Origin: Linum tenue
Taxonomy: Eukaryota > Streptophyta > Magnoliopsida > Malpighiales > Linaceae
Reading direction: 5' to 3'
NCBI GenBank assembly: GCA_946122785.1
Contig: CAMGYJ010000009.1
Location: 24,835,633 to 24,899,632, forward strand
DNA: 64,000 nt
Shown here: piece after piece, positions 44,873 to 56,242 of the stretch
Layout: every line of letters begins with the position of its first letter
Position numbering within the stretch: the first letter of the stretch is position 1
Notes under the pieces: generated by a model
Database searches by the model: none
Seen by the model: the letters and a program-made list of their open reading frames with translations, nothing else
Told to the model about the DNA's origin: nothing
Position numbers and translations under genes: made by a program

Positions 44873-45976
44873 CTAGAAGAGGTAAGGTGGTGAGGGTACA
44901 TAATCAGAGATATCGCCTTCGCTTCCTTCTGGTTCCTCCTGAGGATGGCCACTAGTACTAGCCTCATTGTCATGATTGTAGAATTGACGGATAAACTCTA
45001 AAGGATCCAACACAACTTTCTGCTTCCCTTTGCCAGAAATATCCTCAACTAAGTCTGCAAGACTAAGCCCATCTTCTGGAGTAGGAACAACGTCATCAGC
45101 ATCAACGTTGTCTCCCCTTGGGACATTGACCCGGGGTGCACGACGACCGACAGAAGCATCCACTTTGCGCAGAACAAACTGTGCGCGAAGAGAGTTAAGC
45201 ATGTCCACACGAGCAACTTTGAACCTGAGATCAATCCCTAATGCCAACAAAATCTGAGTGATTTGAGGTGCAAACGGGAGCTCGGCTTCGAAGTTGTCAG
45301 CATGATAGTTCAGCATATGGTCGAACATCAAGTGTGGATAGCTAATAACCCGATTTTCCTTGGCACTAGCAAGGATCCATAAATCCGAAGGATAAATGGT
45401 ATTGAGGCCAAAAGAGCGAGGTAAGAACAGCCGAGTTATATAAAAATGCAGCACCTTGAGGTCATCAGGAAATCTTCCAGAATGAAATTCCGAAGGATAA
45501 TAACGTCCTGTATCACGAGTATACAGTCGCAGGGCATCGCCTTCGTTGAACTCAACTGAATGAAAGTCAAGCTCATTCATGACTTCTGCTCCAGAGACAG
45601 GGATCCCCAGGAGCAACGAAATCAACTCCACATTCAGAGTAATCAGATAATTATACACTATGGTGGTGAAGCAGGGTGAAGAGACGTGGAGACACGGCTT
45701 CATGTTCGCATAGAACATACGAACAGCTTCTGGTCGAAACCCAAAGTTTCGATTAGGGAGTATGTCTCCCCAGCCTAAGGTATTGATCAGGCGAGGGATA
45801 TTCATCCCATACCTGTTGAATTTGGATGGATCCAGGGTGATGGAAGGATGGAGAGGGCGATCTTGGTACTGAAGGAGATAGCGAGTATATCCTGCTGCGT
45901 CCTCGAATCCTTTCCCATTAAAGATGGCAGCCTGAGCCAGCTTCAAGGGTGCCACATGCTGAAGAGACGCAGCCAT
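44873..45976 (-). CDS. Sirevirus env-like ORF
   Basis: An intact 367-residue frame downstream of pol, the position of the env-like gene in SIRE1-type elements. Recognisable text includes MNIPRLINTLGWGDILPN, FYITRLFLPRSFG and ISYPHLMFDHML. An acidic C terminus (EEPEGSEGDISDYVPSPP) follows. It belongs to the plant-transposon protein family found in this place. No clear signal peptide or transmembrane helix is visible, so an envelope role is not supported by the sequence. Confidence 0.75.
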   Translation of the reverse strand: MAASLQHVAPLKLAQAAIFNGKGFEDAAGYTRYLLQYQDRPLHPSITLDPSKFNRYGMNIPRLINTLGWGDILPNRNFGFRPEAVRMFYANMKPCLHVSSPCFTTIVYNYLITLNVELISLLLGIPVSGAEVMNELDFHSVEFNEGDALRLYTRDTGRYYPSEFHSGRFPDDLKVLHFYITRLFLPRSFGLNTIYPSDLWILASAKENRVISYPHLMFDHMLNYHADNFEAELPFAPQITQILLALGIDLRFKVARVDMLNSLRAQFVLRKVDASVGRRAPRVNVPRGDNVDADDVVPTPEDGLSLADLVEDISGKGKQKVVLDPLEFIRQFYNHDNEASTSGHPQEEPEGSEGDISDYVPSPPYLF

Positions 45977-46276
45977 TGGTTTGTTTTGGGAAGGGTTAAG
46001 ATATGTTGGGCGGATGCTAGAGGACTAGAGATCGTCAGCTTATATAGGGGAGGCGAGGTTCACAAGCAGAAGGGACTAAAGTACAGGGAGTCCTTGAATG
46101 AACAGCTCACAGTACACAGGAAAGAAATGGAATATACGATCCTAAAGATATGAAGAGATGAGACACGAAGGGAAAGTGAATATCTGCTGTGGGTGTACAA
46201 GAAAAAGGCAAGTCTTGGAGCTAAAGAGTAGCGGAAAAGACCCGAGGAAGACTGGTGAATTCAGGAAGGAGAGCAT

Positions 46277-47380
46277 TCAATGCAGATTCTCAATCTCGAT
46301 CCAGGAAAACATTCCTAGTTCTCGACGGATATGGAGAAACGGTTCAGATCCTAAGGGCTTGGTAAAAATGTCGGCCCATTGACTTGTAGAAGGAACGAAC
46401 TCGAGACTGATTTGACGATCCTCAACTAACTCCCTAATGAAATGATAACGAATGTCTATGTGTTTGGTTCTGGAGTGCTGAACAGGATTTTTGGTCATGT
46501 TTATGGCACTAGTGTTGTCACAAAGTACTACTAGAGTTTTTTGACAAACACCATAGTCAAGGAGCTGATGTTTTAGCCATAGCAGCTGTGTACAACACAG
46601 ACCTGCTGCCACATGCTCAGCTTCTGCTGTAGACAAGGCTACGGAAGCTTGTTTCTTGCTAAACCAAGAAACAAGTGAATTTCCAAGGAACTGACATGTT
46701 CCAGTGGTGCTTTTCCTATCAACTATGCACCCAGCAAAATCTGAATCACTGAACCCTGAGAGATTTAGAGAAGATTCACGAGAATACCACAATCCAAGGT
46801 CAGGAGTGCCAGCTAGATAACGAAAAATCCTTTTGACAGCTGAAAGATGGCTTTCTTTGGGACAATGTTGAAATCTTGCACACATACACACGCTAAACTG
46901 AATGTCAGGTCGACTTGCAGTAAGATACAATAAATACCCGATCATTCCTCTATAAAGTTTTTCACACACAGGTTTGCCAGCCTCATCTTTGTCCAACTTA
47001 GCAGAAGAGGACATTGGGGTAATGGCTGTTTTTAGATTACCAAGGTCAAAACGGTTTAGCATGGAATTCAGATATTTTGATTGACACAGAAATGTCCTAA
47101 GAGAAGACTGTCTGACTTGAAGCCCAAGAAAGTAGGTTAACTCACCCATGAGACTCATTTCAAAGGTGTTTTTCATGCACGTTTCAAACTCACGACACAT
47201 TTGTTGACTTGTAGACCCAAACACTATGTCATCTACATAGACTTGCACTAGCAGAATATCTGACTGGTTTGTTTTAACGAACAATGTTTTGTCTACTGAA
47301 CCTCTTTTGAACCCTTCACTTAACAAAAAGCTACTCAACTTATCATACCAAGCCCTAGGGGCTTGTTTTAAACCATACAA
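46277..47380 (-). CDS. Sirevirus pol: end of RT and RNase H
   Basis: Reads [15 protein letters not shown], the catalytic [35 protein letters not shown] and [12 protein letters not shown], then [14 protein letters not shown], and ends at 46277. These are the second part of copia reverse transcriptase and the RNase H domain. It is out of frame with the upstream RT piece by one base near 47385. Confidence 0.9.
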   Translation of the reverse strand: MYGLKQAPRAWYDKLSSFLLSEGFKRGSVDKTLFVKTNQSDILLVQVYVDDIVFGSTSQQMCREFETCMKNTFEMSLMGELTYFLGLQVRQSSLRTFLCQSKYLNSMLNRFDLGNLKTAITPMSSSAKLDKDEAGKPVCEKLYRGMIGYLLYLTASRPDIQFSVCMCARFQHCPKESHLSAVKRIFRYLAGTPDLGLWYSRESSLNLSGFSDSDFAGCIVDRKSTTGTCQFLGNSLVSWFSKKQASVALSTAEAEHVAAGLCCTQLLWLKHQLLDYGVCQKTLVVLCDNTSAINMTKNPVQHSRTKHIDIRYHFIRELVEDRQISLEFVPSTSQWADIFTKPLGSEPFLHIRRELGMFSWIEIENLH

Positions 47381-47859
47381 AGCTTTTTCAGTTTATACAC
47401 ATGGTTCGGAAATTTGGGATCCTCAAAACCTGGAGGTTGTTCCACAAAGACTTCTTCTTTTAAGTCCCCATTTAAGAACGCACTTTTAACGTCCATTTGA
47501 AAAAGTTTAAAACCCCTGGCACTAGCAAAAGCACACAGCAATCGAATAGCCTCTAGACGAGCTACTGGTGCAAATGTTTCGTCGAAATCAATCCCCTCTT
47601 CCTGATTATAGCCTTTGGCAACTAACCTAGCCTTATTCCTGAAAATGTCACCTTCTTCGTCGGTTTTGTTCTTATAAATCCATTTGGTGCCAATAATTGT
47701 CCTATTAGCAGGTCTAGGTACTAATTCCCACACGTTAGCTCTTACAAATTGACCTAATTCTTCATGCATTGCACCATTCCAAAATTCATCTTGCAAGGCT
47801 TCTGTTATGGTTTTAGGTTCTATTAAGGACACGAATGCAACATGCACAGAATGAGTTTT
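47368..47859 (-). CDS. Sirevirus pol: start of RT
   Basis: Contains [53 protein letters not shown] and [14 protein letters not shown], the N-terminal copia RT blocks. It begins immediately at the Athila insertion site and ends KLKKLCMV with a stop from a lost base. Confidence 0.88.
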   Translation of the reverse strand, partial: KTHSVHVAFVSLIEPKTITEALQDEFWNGAMHEELGQFVRANVWELVPRPANRTIIGTKWIYKNKTDEEGDIFRNKARLVAKGYNQEEGIDFDETFAPVARLEAIRLLCAFASARGFKLFQMDVKSAFLNGDLKEEVFVEQPPGFEDPKFPNHVYKLKKLCMV

Positions 47860-49202
47860 TGATAGACCGTCATTTACACATGTTTTTACCCTCATACTAA
47901 CACCGTTTGAGGTGTTGATTCTCGTGTTTTAGGCCGATTTCACGCTAGGTTGTGCTTGGTTGTGTTATTTCAGGTCCTAGTACGTGAATGAAGGCTTAGG
48001 AGCGAGTCTGGGGTCGATTGGACGAAGAACGGACGAAGGGCGAGCTTTTGGAGGAGTGCACGGGCAGACCAGGAGGCTGCACGGCCGTGCACTAGGGCCA
48101 TTTGGCCGTGCGCCTCACGACGAGGCCATGCACGGGCACAATCCAGGCTTGCACGGCCGTGCGCCTGGCCGTGCAAGATGGCTGAGATCGGTTAAGTGAA
48201 ACGGTGCGTTTTGATGGTGCACGGCCAGAATGGTGATGTGCACGGCCGTGCACCTGCCCGTGCAACTCGGGAAAACCGGTTTTAATGCCTAATCCGAGCC
48301 AAAAGTGGGAGAATCGCGTTTTGAGAGCAAAAACAGAGCCCTAGAGAGAGAAAGTGCGAAGAACTCATCCTAGAAGCCGTCTTGGAGCTGGATTTCATCG
48401 AATCGAGCTTGGAGATCGTCATAGGAGTGAAAATCATCGTCCCGGAGCAGATTATCCTCATCGTTATGAGTATGACTAATCCGATTCTTGTTTTCTCTTC
48501 TCTCTCTATGGAGTAGAACCCTTCTCTCACTTGGGTATGAAGAACCCTAGTTCCTTGTGTTAGGGATTTGATTGTAATGACTTGGGATGATATTACTGTT
48601 TGATTTTAATCGAATGATGCATGTTTCATGAATTGATTTGAGTCTGATCAGCTTGTTTCAATTTCTGCTTCAACCTGAGATAGATAGAATCTGATTAGGT
48701 TGTTAGAGCCTCTTCATTCGATAGTAGGAGATTGGCTTTACGAGAGTTAGCCAGTTTACTGCTTTGTACTGGTGTTCTCGACGCCAGTAGTGGAGTTCTG
48801 TGTTTATAGCCTCAGCTTTCTATCCCGGTGAAGACTAGTCGTCTGCCGGGTAGTTAGACGGAGAGGGCTTGGTCAGCTTAAGAGATTCCAAGCTACTGTC
48901 GGATCTTCCGCAGTCTAATCAACAGTAAATCAACCCAGGGAATTGCAATTGAACCTAACTAAGGGGCTAGGGGGACTCAATCCCGAGTGACTCTTAACTG
49001 CTTTTGAAAACCGAACCATTTCCTGCTTTCTTACTGCTTTTGCTTTAAACAACAATCACTCGAACTAGTTTGCTAGATAATAGAGAATCACGGAGTAAGC
49101 AGTAGATCTAGACCCCGGGTTGATAATATAACTTGCCTGTTACTGCATTCCCGGACTGCGATTACACTTGGTCGCAGTTTGGTGTTGTGTTTTGGCGTGT
49201 CA
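47860..49202 (+). repeat. Athila 5' LTR
   Basis: 1,343 bp from TGATAGACCGTC to GGCGTGTCA. Carries three perfect GCACGGCCGTGC palindromes at 48079-48090, 48151-48162 and 48240-48251, plus several half sites. Confidence 0.95.
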
Positions 49203-49208
49203 AGTGTT

Positions 49209-49226
49209 TGGCGCCGTTGCCGGGGA
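49209..49226 (+). other. Athila primer binding site (tRNA-Asp)
   Basis: TGGCGCCGTTGCCGGGGA, six bases after the LTR. It complements the 3' end of plant tRNA-Asp, the primer known for Athila-group elements. Confidence 0.88.
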
Positions 49227-49345
49227 ACCTCTAGGTTATTGGGGAAACGTGATAATTTGTTACTCTAGCTTTTATTTACTGCATTTTATCTCTTCCACCT
49301 GTGTGCCTTCACGGGTTGCTTCTACTGATTGTGTGCAGGTAGTGC

Positions 49346-52300
49346 ATGACCCGTAGCCAGTCGGGAGATCTACTACCATTAGACCAGGAGCTTGAACGAA
49401 CTTGTAGGAACTTCAAGCGGGCTCTAAAGGCGCGACTGGCTGCGGAGGAGGCGCTGTCACAGCTGCAGTTAGGAGAAGAAGAAGAAGAAGGCGAGATGGG
49501 GGATCCGCAGAACAACGATCTGATCCCCGGGGAGCAGACCATGGGATCCTACTGGACCGCTAGGGCTGCGGACATGAGGTCACCTATTCAACACCCTCAG
49601 GTCCCAGCCAACAACTTTGAGGTGAGCACCTCTGTGATCACCATGCTGCGCGGTTCAGTAGTGTTCCGTGGTAAGGAGGGAGAGTGCCCTCGATCACATC
49701 TCAGGCGATTCCACGAGCTCATCGATGGAATCAAGATCAATGGGGTACCAGCAGATGCCATCCAGCTGAGGTACTTCCCATTCACTCTGGAGGGGCAGGC
49801 CAAGGAGTGGCTAGACACTCGACCTCCGGGCTCCATCACCACGTTCGCCAACCTGGCGGACAAGTTCCTCACCCGCTACCATCCTCCATCCAAGACAGCT
49901 GATCTCCAGAAGCAGATTACACACTTTTCTCAGGATGAGGATGAGACCATTAGGGATGCTTGGGAGAGGTACACCAGCCTCTTTCTCAGGTGTCCCAACC
50001 ATGGTTTCAATGATGCGTTTAAGGTGGGCACTTTCTATCACGCCCTCTTCCCGGAGGACAAGCAGCTGATCGATTCGGTTTGTGGCGGGAACATGCTGAC
50101 CAAAACCCCGCCACAGCTGAATCAACTCTTTGAGGAGATGGCGGAGAATGGTTATGACTGGGGCACTGCCAGGAGATCGAGACGAGCACCTGGAAGGGGT
50201 GTGCATGCTGTGGGCACCCAGTCATCTGATTTGGTGCAGGTGGTATCGAAGCTGGTTTCAGCTATCGATCGTTCTGGTTTGATTGCAGGTACCGGACAGC
50301 CGCAGGCGATGCACTGCCAGTGGTGTGAGAGCTCTCATCACACCGTGGAGGACTGTCAGGCGATGAGGGAGTCGTCCACTCCCCAGGAGCAGGTGGATTT
50401 CATCGGGAATGCCAGGCGCTTTGACCCCTACAGCAACACCTATAATGAGGGGTGGCGCCAGCATCCTAACTTTTCTTGGGCTGGGCCGAATCCCAGACCA
50501 CCAGCTCCTCAGGGACCTCCCGGTTTCCAGAGGCCTCCATACCAGCCCAGACAGGGGCAATTTCAGCAGCAGCAGCAGCCACTCTACCAGCCCAGACAGG
50601 GGCCAGTTCCACCTCAGTCGCAGGCACGACCATTTCCACAGGCAGGGGCAGCCCCATCACAGGTTGACCCGATGGCGGAACTGAGAGATCTGGTGGGTTC
50701 TCTGGCCTCCTCCAGTGCGAGTAAGTTCACTAACATTGAGCAGTTCATGGAGAAAGCTTCTGGCAAGTTCTTGGAGCTAGAAGCTGGTCAGAGAAACACA
50801 CAGGCTGTGCTGCGGGATATACAGACCCAGCTTGGTGGTGTTGCCCAGGCTGTTGCTCGGAGGACTCCAGGTACCTTGCCTGGTCAGACTATCCCTCACC
50901 CGCAGAACCAGGATGAAAACTTGAGTGCCATCACGACCAGGAGTGGCAAGGTGACTGCCGATCCACCTGTTCGGGCAGAGGAGAAAGAGACCCCTGCTTC
51001 AGCACTTCCAGCTAATCAGGAAGAAATGGAGAAGGAGGTTGAGGTGCCTGCTCCTACACCGCAACCAGTGGTGAAGGAGTATGTACCACAGCTTCCCTTT
51101 CCTACTCGGTTGCACAAAGACCGACTGGAGACTGAGTTTGCCAAATTCATGGCAATGCTGAAGCAGGTGAATATTAGCATGCCCTTCGTGGAGGCATTAT
51201 CGAAGATGCCCAAGTATGCCAAGTTCATGAAGGATCTCCTCACCAACAAGAGGAAGCTTGGGGAGCTGTCTACGGTGATGCTAAACGAGGAGTGTTCTGC
51301 CATCCTGCAGAACAAACTACCAGAGAAGCGAAAAGATCCAGGGAGTTTCACTATCCCTTGCATGATTGGTAGTTTGCATGTAGGGAAGTCCTTGGCGGAT
51401 TTAGGCGCTAGCATTAATGTCATGCCATATTCATTGTTTAAGAAGCTAGGCCTAGGTGAACCCAGTAATACTAGGATGAGCATCCAGCTTGCTGATAGAT
51501 CTATTGTGCATCCTAGGGGTATAGCAGAGGACTTGATAGTCGCAGTAGGGCCATTTTCATATCCTGTTGATTTTGTGATTTTGGACATAAATGAGGATGT
51601 TGATGTGCCATTGATACTGGGTAGACCTTTTCTCGCCACCGCCAAGGCACTGATTGATGTTAATGATGGAAAGCTGATTTTGAGAGCTGGGGGTGAACAA
51701 ATCACCTTCTCTGTTTCTGATAATATGAAACACCCCCAGCTCCATGATGATCTTGATTACTGTGATGTTGTTGCTGATTTTGAGACCGCACTCGCCATCA
51801 CGAGTGCGGGTACTGATGATTTCCTTGAGCGTTGTCTTTTGCTAGGGGAACAGGCATCACAGGATATGCAGCTGGCGGAGCAGCTGGCGGAGCTGGACGA
51901 GGCTGCGAGCGAGGGGCGAGAGATGCCATTCAAGCCGATTCCCATCTCGCCCCGGCTCGCTACATCATTGGAGGAGCCACCAGAGTTGGAGCTTAAACCC
52001 CTCCCATCTCATCTGGAGTATGCATTTCTCCGGGAGGGGAATAAGCTCCCGGTTATTATTAGCTCGGATCTGACCCCCGAGCAGAAGAGCAGGCTGGTGG
52101 CTCTGTTGCAGAAGTATGCCCGGGCCATGGCATGGAAGATCACTGACATCAGAGGCATTAGCCCATCCTTCTGCTCTCACAGAATCTTGATGGAGGATGA
52201 GGTTAAGCCAGTCAGGCAGCCGCAGAGGAGATTGTCTCCTAACTTGGAGGCAGTGGTCCGGGCAGAGATCGTGAAGCTCATGGATGCAGGGATCATCTTT

Positions 52301-53320
52301 GCTATATCTGATAGCAAGTGGGTCAGCCCCACTCAGGTGGTCCCGAAGAAAGGCGGGATGACTGTGGTCCCGAACGAGAAGAAGGAGTTGATCCCGATGC
52401 GGACCGTGACCGGCTGGAGAGTCTGCATCGATTACCGGCGCCTGAACGACGCCACCAGGAAAGATCATTTTCCCCTACCTTTCATTGACCAGATGCTGGA
52501 GAGGTTGGCGGGCCATGAGTTCTATTGCTTCCTGGATGGCATGTCTGGGTACTTCCAGATTCCTATTGCACCGGAGGATCAGGAGAAGACCACATTCACT
52601 TGCCCCTTCGGCACTTTTGCTTACCGGAGGATTCCATTTGGGCTGTGTAACGCACCGGCGACCTTCCAGAGATGCATGCTGGCTATCTTTGACCGACTGG
52701 TTGGAGAGATCATGGAAGTCTTCATGGATGATTTCTCGGTATATGGAGACTCCTTCACTCACTGTCTCCATAACCTGGAACTCGTTCTGAAGAGGTGCGA
52801 GGAGACGAATCTGGCACTCAGCTGGGAGAAGTGCCATTTCATGGTTCGTGAGGGTATCGTGCTTGGGCACAAGATCTCCAAGAAGGGGATTGAGGTAGAT
52901 CGCGCGAAGATTGAGACGATCAGTCAGCTACCTCCTCCCGTTTCTGTGAAGGGGATTCGCAGCTTTCTGGGTCATGCAGGCTTTTACCGGCGCTTCATCA
53001 AAGACTTCTCGAAGATTGCCCTGCCGTTGACCAAGCTGTTGGAGAAGGATGCGCCATTCCAGTTCACTCCAGAGTGCACAGCTGCATTTGAGACTCTGAA
53101 GGAGAAGCTTACCCATGCCCCTATCATGGTGACTCCTGACTGGTCTCTTCCTTTTGAGCTGATGTGCGATGCGAGTGACTTATGCAGTCGGAGCAGTTCT
53201 GGGTCAGAGACGCGAGAAACACTTCCAGCCCATCTACTACGCGTCGAAGACCTTGAACGATGCACAGGAGAACTACACCACCACAGAGAAGGAGCTCCTT
53301 GCTGTGGTGTATGCATTTGA
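49346..53320 (+). CDS. Athila gag-protease-reverse transcriptase (to frameshift)
   Basis: 1,324 residues from ATG 49346. The gag region has [20 protein letters not shown] and [15 protein letters not shown]. The zinc knuckle [14 protein letters not shown] is at about residue 324. The protease shows [15 protein letters not shown] and [15 protein letters not shown]. The RT shows [32 protein letters not shown] and the catalytic [10 protein letters not shown] at about residue 1125. At 53180-53181 an extra T shifts the frame at the start of RNase H. The last 45 or so residues are out of frame and end at 53320. Confidence 0.93.
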   Translation: MTRSQSGDLLPLDQELERTCRNFKRALKARLAAEEALSQLQLGEEEEEGEMGDPQNNDLIPGEQTMGSYWTARAADMRSPIQHPQVPANNFEVSTSVITMLRGSVVFRGKEGECPRSHLRRFHELIDGIKINGVPADAIQLRYFPFTLEGQAKEWLDTRPPGSITTFANLADKFLTRYHPPSKTADLQKQITHFSQDEDETIRDAWERYTSLFLRCPNHGFNDAFKVGTFYHALFPEDKQLIDSVCGGNMLTKTPPQLNQLFEEMAENGYDWGTARRSRRAPGRGVHAVGTQSSDLVQVVSKLVSAIDRSGLIAGTGQPQAMHCQWCESSHHTVEDCQAMRESSTPQEQVDFIGNARRFDPYSNTYNEGWRQHPNFSWAGPNPRPPAPQGPPGFQRPPYQPRQGQFQQQQQPLYQPRQGPVPPQSQARPFPQAGAAPSQVDPMAELRDLVGSLASSSASKFTNIEQFMEKASGKFLELEAGQRNTQAVLRDIQTQLGGVAQAVARRTPGTLPGQTIPHPQNQDENLSAITTRSGKVTADPPVRAEEKETPASALPANQEEMEKEVEVPAPTPQPVVKEYVPQLPFPTRLHKDRLETEFAKFMAMLKQVNISMPFVEALSKMPKYAKFMKDLLTNKRKLGELSTVMLNEECSAILQNKLPEKRKDPGSFTIPCMIGSLHVGKSLADLGASINVMPYSLFKKLGLGEPSNTRMSIQLADRSIVHPRGIAEDLIVAVGPFSYPVDFVILDINEDVDVPLILGRPFLATAKALIDVNDGKLILRAGGEQITFSVSDNMKHPQLHDDLDYCDVVADFETALAITSAGTDDFLERCLLLGEQASQDMQLAEQLAELDEAASEGREMPFKPIPISPRLATSLEEPPELELKPLPSHLEYAFLREGNKLPVIISSDLTPEQKSRLVALLQKYARAMAWKITDIRGISPSFCSHRILMEDEVKPVRQPQRRLSPNLEAVVRAEIVKLMDAGIIFAISDSKWVSPTQVVPKKGGMTVVPNEKKELIPMRTVTGWRVCIDYRRLNDATRKDHFPLPFIDQMLERLAGHEFYCFLDGMSGYFQIPIAPEDQEKTTFTCPFGTFAYRRIPFGLCNAPATFQRCMLAIFDRLVGEIMEVFMDDFSVYGDSFTHCLHNLELVLKRCEETNLALSWEKCHFMVREGIVLGHKISKKGIEVDRAKIETISQLPPPVSVKGIRSFLGHAGFYRRFIKDFSKIALPLTKLLEKDAPFQFTPECTAAFETLKEKLTHAPIMVTPDWSLPFELMCDASDLCSRSSSGSETRETLPAHLLRVEDLERCTGELHHHREGAPCCGVCI

Positions 53321-54887
53321 CAAGTTCCGACCCTATCTGGTGCTTTCTCACGTGGTGGTTTACACTGACCACTCGGCGATTCGTTATCTGATGAGCAAGG
53401 CTGATGCAAAGCCTAGGCTCATCCGCTGGATCTTGCTGCTGCAGGAGTTCGATATCGAGATCCGGGACAAGAAGGGAGCCGAGAATGTTGCTGCAGATCA
53501 TCTTTCTCGGTTGGAAGCCCCTCCGGTGGACAACTTCGAGGAAGAGATCGACGACTCCTTCCCGGGTGAGCGACTGCTGGCGATGACCCTGGTGGACAGC
53601 GTGACCCCTTGGTATTCTGACTTTGCCAACTATCTGGTGGGCAAGCAGTTACCCAAGGGGATGGCTACTCATGCGAAGCGCAAGTTCTTCTCCGATCTGA
53701 AGCACTACTTCTGGGAGGATCCTTACCTCTTCAGAATCGGAGCAGATGGCGTGATCCGGCGCTGTGTCATGGAGCATGAGATGGGAGACATCCTGTCTCA
53801 ATGTCACGAAGGACCCACTGGCGGTCATCATGGAGGAACCCGCACGGCGCGGAAGGTGCTACAATCGGGCTTCTATTGGCCCTCGCTCTTCAAGGATGCA
53901 GACACCTTCGCACGCCAGTGCGACCGCTGCCAAAGGTCAGGTAACATTTCTGCCCGGGATGAGATGCCCCAACATATATCTGTTATTTGTGAAATTTTTG
54001 ATGTTTGGGGTATCGATTTCATGGGCCCATTCCCTCCATCTTTTGGCAATCTGTACATTTTGGTTGCAGTGGACTACGTCTCGAGGTGGGCAGAAGCTCA
54101 AGCCATGCCCACCAATGATGCAAGACGGGTCTGCTCATTTCTGAAGCAGCTGTTCTCCCGGTTCGGGACACCTCGCGCCATTATTAGTGATAGAGGAACC
54201 CATTTTCAGGGGCAATTCACTAAACTCCTCTCTCGCTATGGCGTTAAGCATCAGGTGTCGGTGGCCTATCATCCCCAGTCAAATGGGCAGGCCGAGCTGA
54301 CGAACCGGGAGTTAAAACGTATAATTGAAAAGACGGTGGATCAGTCCCGCAAGGATTGGTCCACCAAGCTCGATGATGCTCTCTGGGCGTATAGGACTGC
54401 CTATAAGAACCCGATTGGCACTTCTCCCTATAGGCTTGTCTATGGGAAGGCGTGCCATTTGCCGGTAGAGCTAGAGCACAAGGCCTTCTGGGCCATTAAG
54501 CTGCTAAACATGGATTTGAGTGTTGCAGGTACAGAACGTAAGTTGCAGCTGCTGGAGTTGGAGGAGTGGCGTTACCACGCCTACGAGAACACCCTGCTCT
54601 ACAAAGAGCGCACCAAGCGTCTTCACGACGCTAGGTTGAGGGGCCCGAAGGAGTTTCAGGTAGGTGATCGTGTTCTGCTCTTTAATGCACGCCTGAAACT
54701 CTTTCCGGGCAAGCTCCGTTCTAGGTGGTCGGGTCCTTTCACGGTGACCCAAGTTTTCCCGCATGGTGCGGTGGAGATCAGCAATGCTCAAACCGAGCCA
54801 TTCAAGGTGAATGGCCACCTCCTAAAGTTGTACTTGGGAGGTGCTGTCGAGCGCGCAGAGCTGCTGATCAAGCTCGAGGACCCTTAG
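53169..54887 (+). CDS. Athila RNase H-integrase (after frameshift)
   Basis: The conserved path resumes with YAVGAVLGQ and continues through [28 protein letters not shown] and DHSAIRYL (RNase H). Integrase follows with its zinc site ([20 protein letters not shown]) and catalytic core ([35 protein letters not shown]), then the C-terminal [18 protein letters not shown]. It ends at TAG 54885. The first few residues of the open frame upstream of 53181 are not real coding. Confidence 0.92.
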   Translation: MRVTYAVGAVLGQRREKHFQPIYYASKTLNDAQENYTTTEKELLAVVYAFDKFRPYLVLSHVVVYTDHSAIRYLMSKADAKPRLIRWILLLQEFDIEIRDKKGAENVAADHLSRLEAPPVDNFEEEIDDSFPGERLLAMTLVDSVTPWYSDFANYLVGKQLPKGMATHAKRKFFSDLKHYFWEDPYLFRIGADGVIRRCVMEHEMGDILSQCHEGPTGGHHGGTRTARKVLQSGFYWPSLFKDADTFARQCDRCQRSGNISARDEMPQHISVICEIFDVWGIDFMGPFPPSFGNLYILVAVDYVSRWAEAQAMPTNDARRVCSFLKQLFSRFGTPRAIISDRGTHFQGQFTKLLSRYGVKHQVSVAYHPQSNGQAELTNRELKRIIEKTVDQSRKDWSTKLDDALWAYRTAYKNPIGTSPYRLVYGKACHLPVELEHKAFWAIKLLNMDLSVAGTERKLQLLELEEWRYHAYENTLLYKERTKRLHDARLRGPKEFQVGDRVLLFNARLKLFPGKLRSRWSGPFTVTQVFPHGAVEISNAQTEPFKVNGHLLKLYLGGAVERAELLIKLEDP

Positions 54888-55094
54888 TTCCTCTACTGGC
54901 GTCCAGCTAAAAGACGGTAAAGAAGCGCTTGTGGGGAGGCAACCCCACCGAGGTTTGCATTTTCTTACTCTTTTTCCTTTGATTTTGTGTGTTTTTGAGT
55001 CTTGAGACGTTGGATCTGGAGTTACGTGTCGTTTTTGAGTGAAAACAGGTTGATTTCGGGACCCCAGCAAGGTGCACGGCCAGAAAATCAACTT

Positions 55095-55424
55095 GCACGG
55101 CCGTGCGCCTAGCCTGGCCTGGCCGTGCGCGCTCTCGGCGCAAGTTGCACGGCCAAAAGTGCATTGTGCACGGCCGTGCACATCCTCGGCCAGGCCGTGC
55201 ACCTTGCACGGCCAACATTTCGCCTCGCACGGCCGTGCAGCACCCTCGGCCAGGCCGTGCGAGCTCTCGTCGCAAGTTGCACGGCCAAATGTGCATTGCG
55301 CACGGCCGTGCAACACCCTCGGCCAGGCCGTGTCGGCCTGCACGGCCAAAAAACCCAGGTGCACGGCCGTGCGCCTCTACCCGTGCAGCCGAGGCACGGG
55401 CTCTATAAATGGCCGTGCACGGCC
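55095..55424. repeat. Cluster of GCACGGCCGTGC palindromes
   Basis: Five perfect 12-bp palindromes at 55095-55106, 55168-55179, 55227-55238, 55300-55311 and 55361-55372 alternate with half sites TGCACGGCCA. A further palindrome GGCCGTGCACGGCC is at 55411-55424. Spacing of the perfect copies is about 59-73 bp. The same motif occurs three times in each LTR. Confidence 0.92.
55402..55410 (+). promoter_or_regulatory. TATA-like box after the palindrome cluster
   Basis: TCTATAAAT lies between the last two palindromes and about 830 bp upstream of the env-like ATG. Its position suggests an internal promoter, but this is untested. Confidence 0.35.
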
Positions 55425-56169
55425 ATTGTGGTCAGAATCCCAATTTTTATCGCCGGAAACCTCTCCCCCTCGCCGGAAAACCGCGCCAAACCTACCTATT
55501 TTGATTTTTCCGGCCACTTTGGGTCCGTTTTTCACCAAACCAACACAAAACCCATTCTTTCCACACCCAAGGCGGCCTATCCCCCGAGTTTGAGCGAGTT
55601 TGGGCGACATTTTTGTCGCCGGAGGCGATTTCCGGCGAGAATCCGGCGAGGCTCCGACGAGCATTTCCGGCCAGATTTTTGGCATTTCGTCGCTTCCATC
55701 GTCTTCCCCTCATCTTCCCCTACACCTCTACTTGAGTCTCCAGGTTTGATTTTGCCCCTAACTTTGTTAATTTTGGAGAATTGAGTGTGTAGGGTGTATG
55801 TTAGAGAACTTTTTTGAATCATGCGATTTGTGTGAAATTGATTGAGGGGAATGCATGGGATGTGATTGAATTATGTTGGGCAATGTCCCGTTTGTTTGAT
55901 TGAGCCCTTGTGTGCAAGAATTTGGCCAATTTCATGCTTCACTTAATAGTGCACACAAGGTGTTCGATGAAATGCCTGTTTTCCATGCCATGTTGTGGCC
56001 ACCGGTTGGGGCCCTTAATGATGTCGTTTGTGGGTGTTTTTGCTATGGATGTGAACCTTGAGTTGCCTACTTTATTGTGAATGTGCACCCCCACCCGGTT
56101 TATGCTTGATTTATCGAGTTTTTGACCCCCGAACTATGGATGAACCCATGGTTCGGCTGCTTCCTGTTC

Positions 56170-56182
56170 TTAAGTGTGGGGG
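56170..56182 (+). other. Internal polypurine-tract-like copy 1
   Basis: TTAAGTGTGGGGG, identical to the tract at the 3' LTR (59438-59450), 60 bp before the env-like ATG. Confidence 0.6.
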
Positions 56183-56242
56183 TGGACTTGACCTTTTCTT
56201 TGGCTCTTTTGGTTCCACTTTGGGTTGTTGTTTTGCAGGGCA

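Noticed and set aside
44873..45976. Sirevirus env-like ORF as a host gene
   Set aside because: Its place between pol and the 3' LTR, on the element's strand, is the standard Sirevirus layout.
55072..55593. Open frame with ARPCT/HGQ/HGRA peptide repeats
   Set aside because: The repeats are just the GCACGGCCGTGC palindromes read as codons. Frames are open on both strands, and the region lies in the non-coding spacer of Athila.
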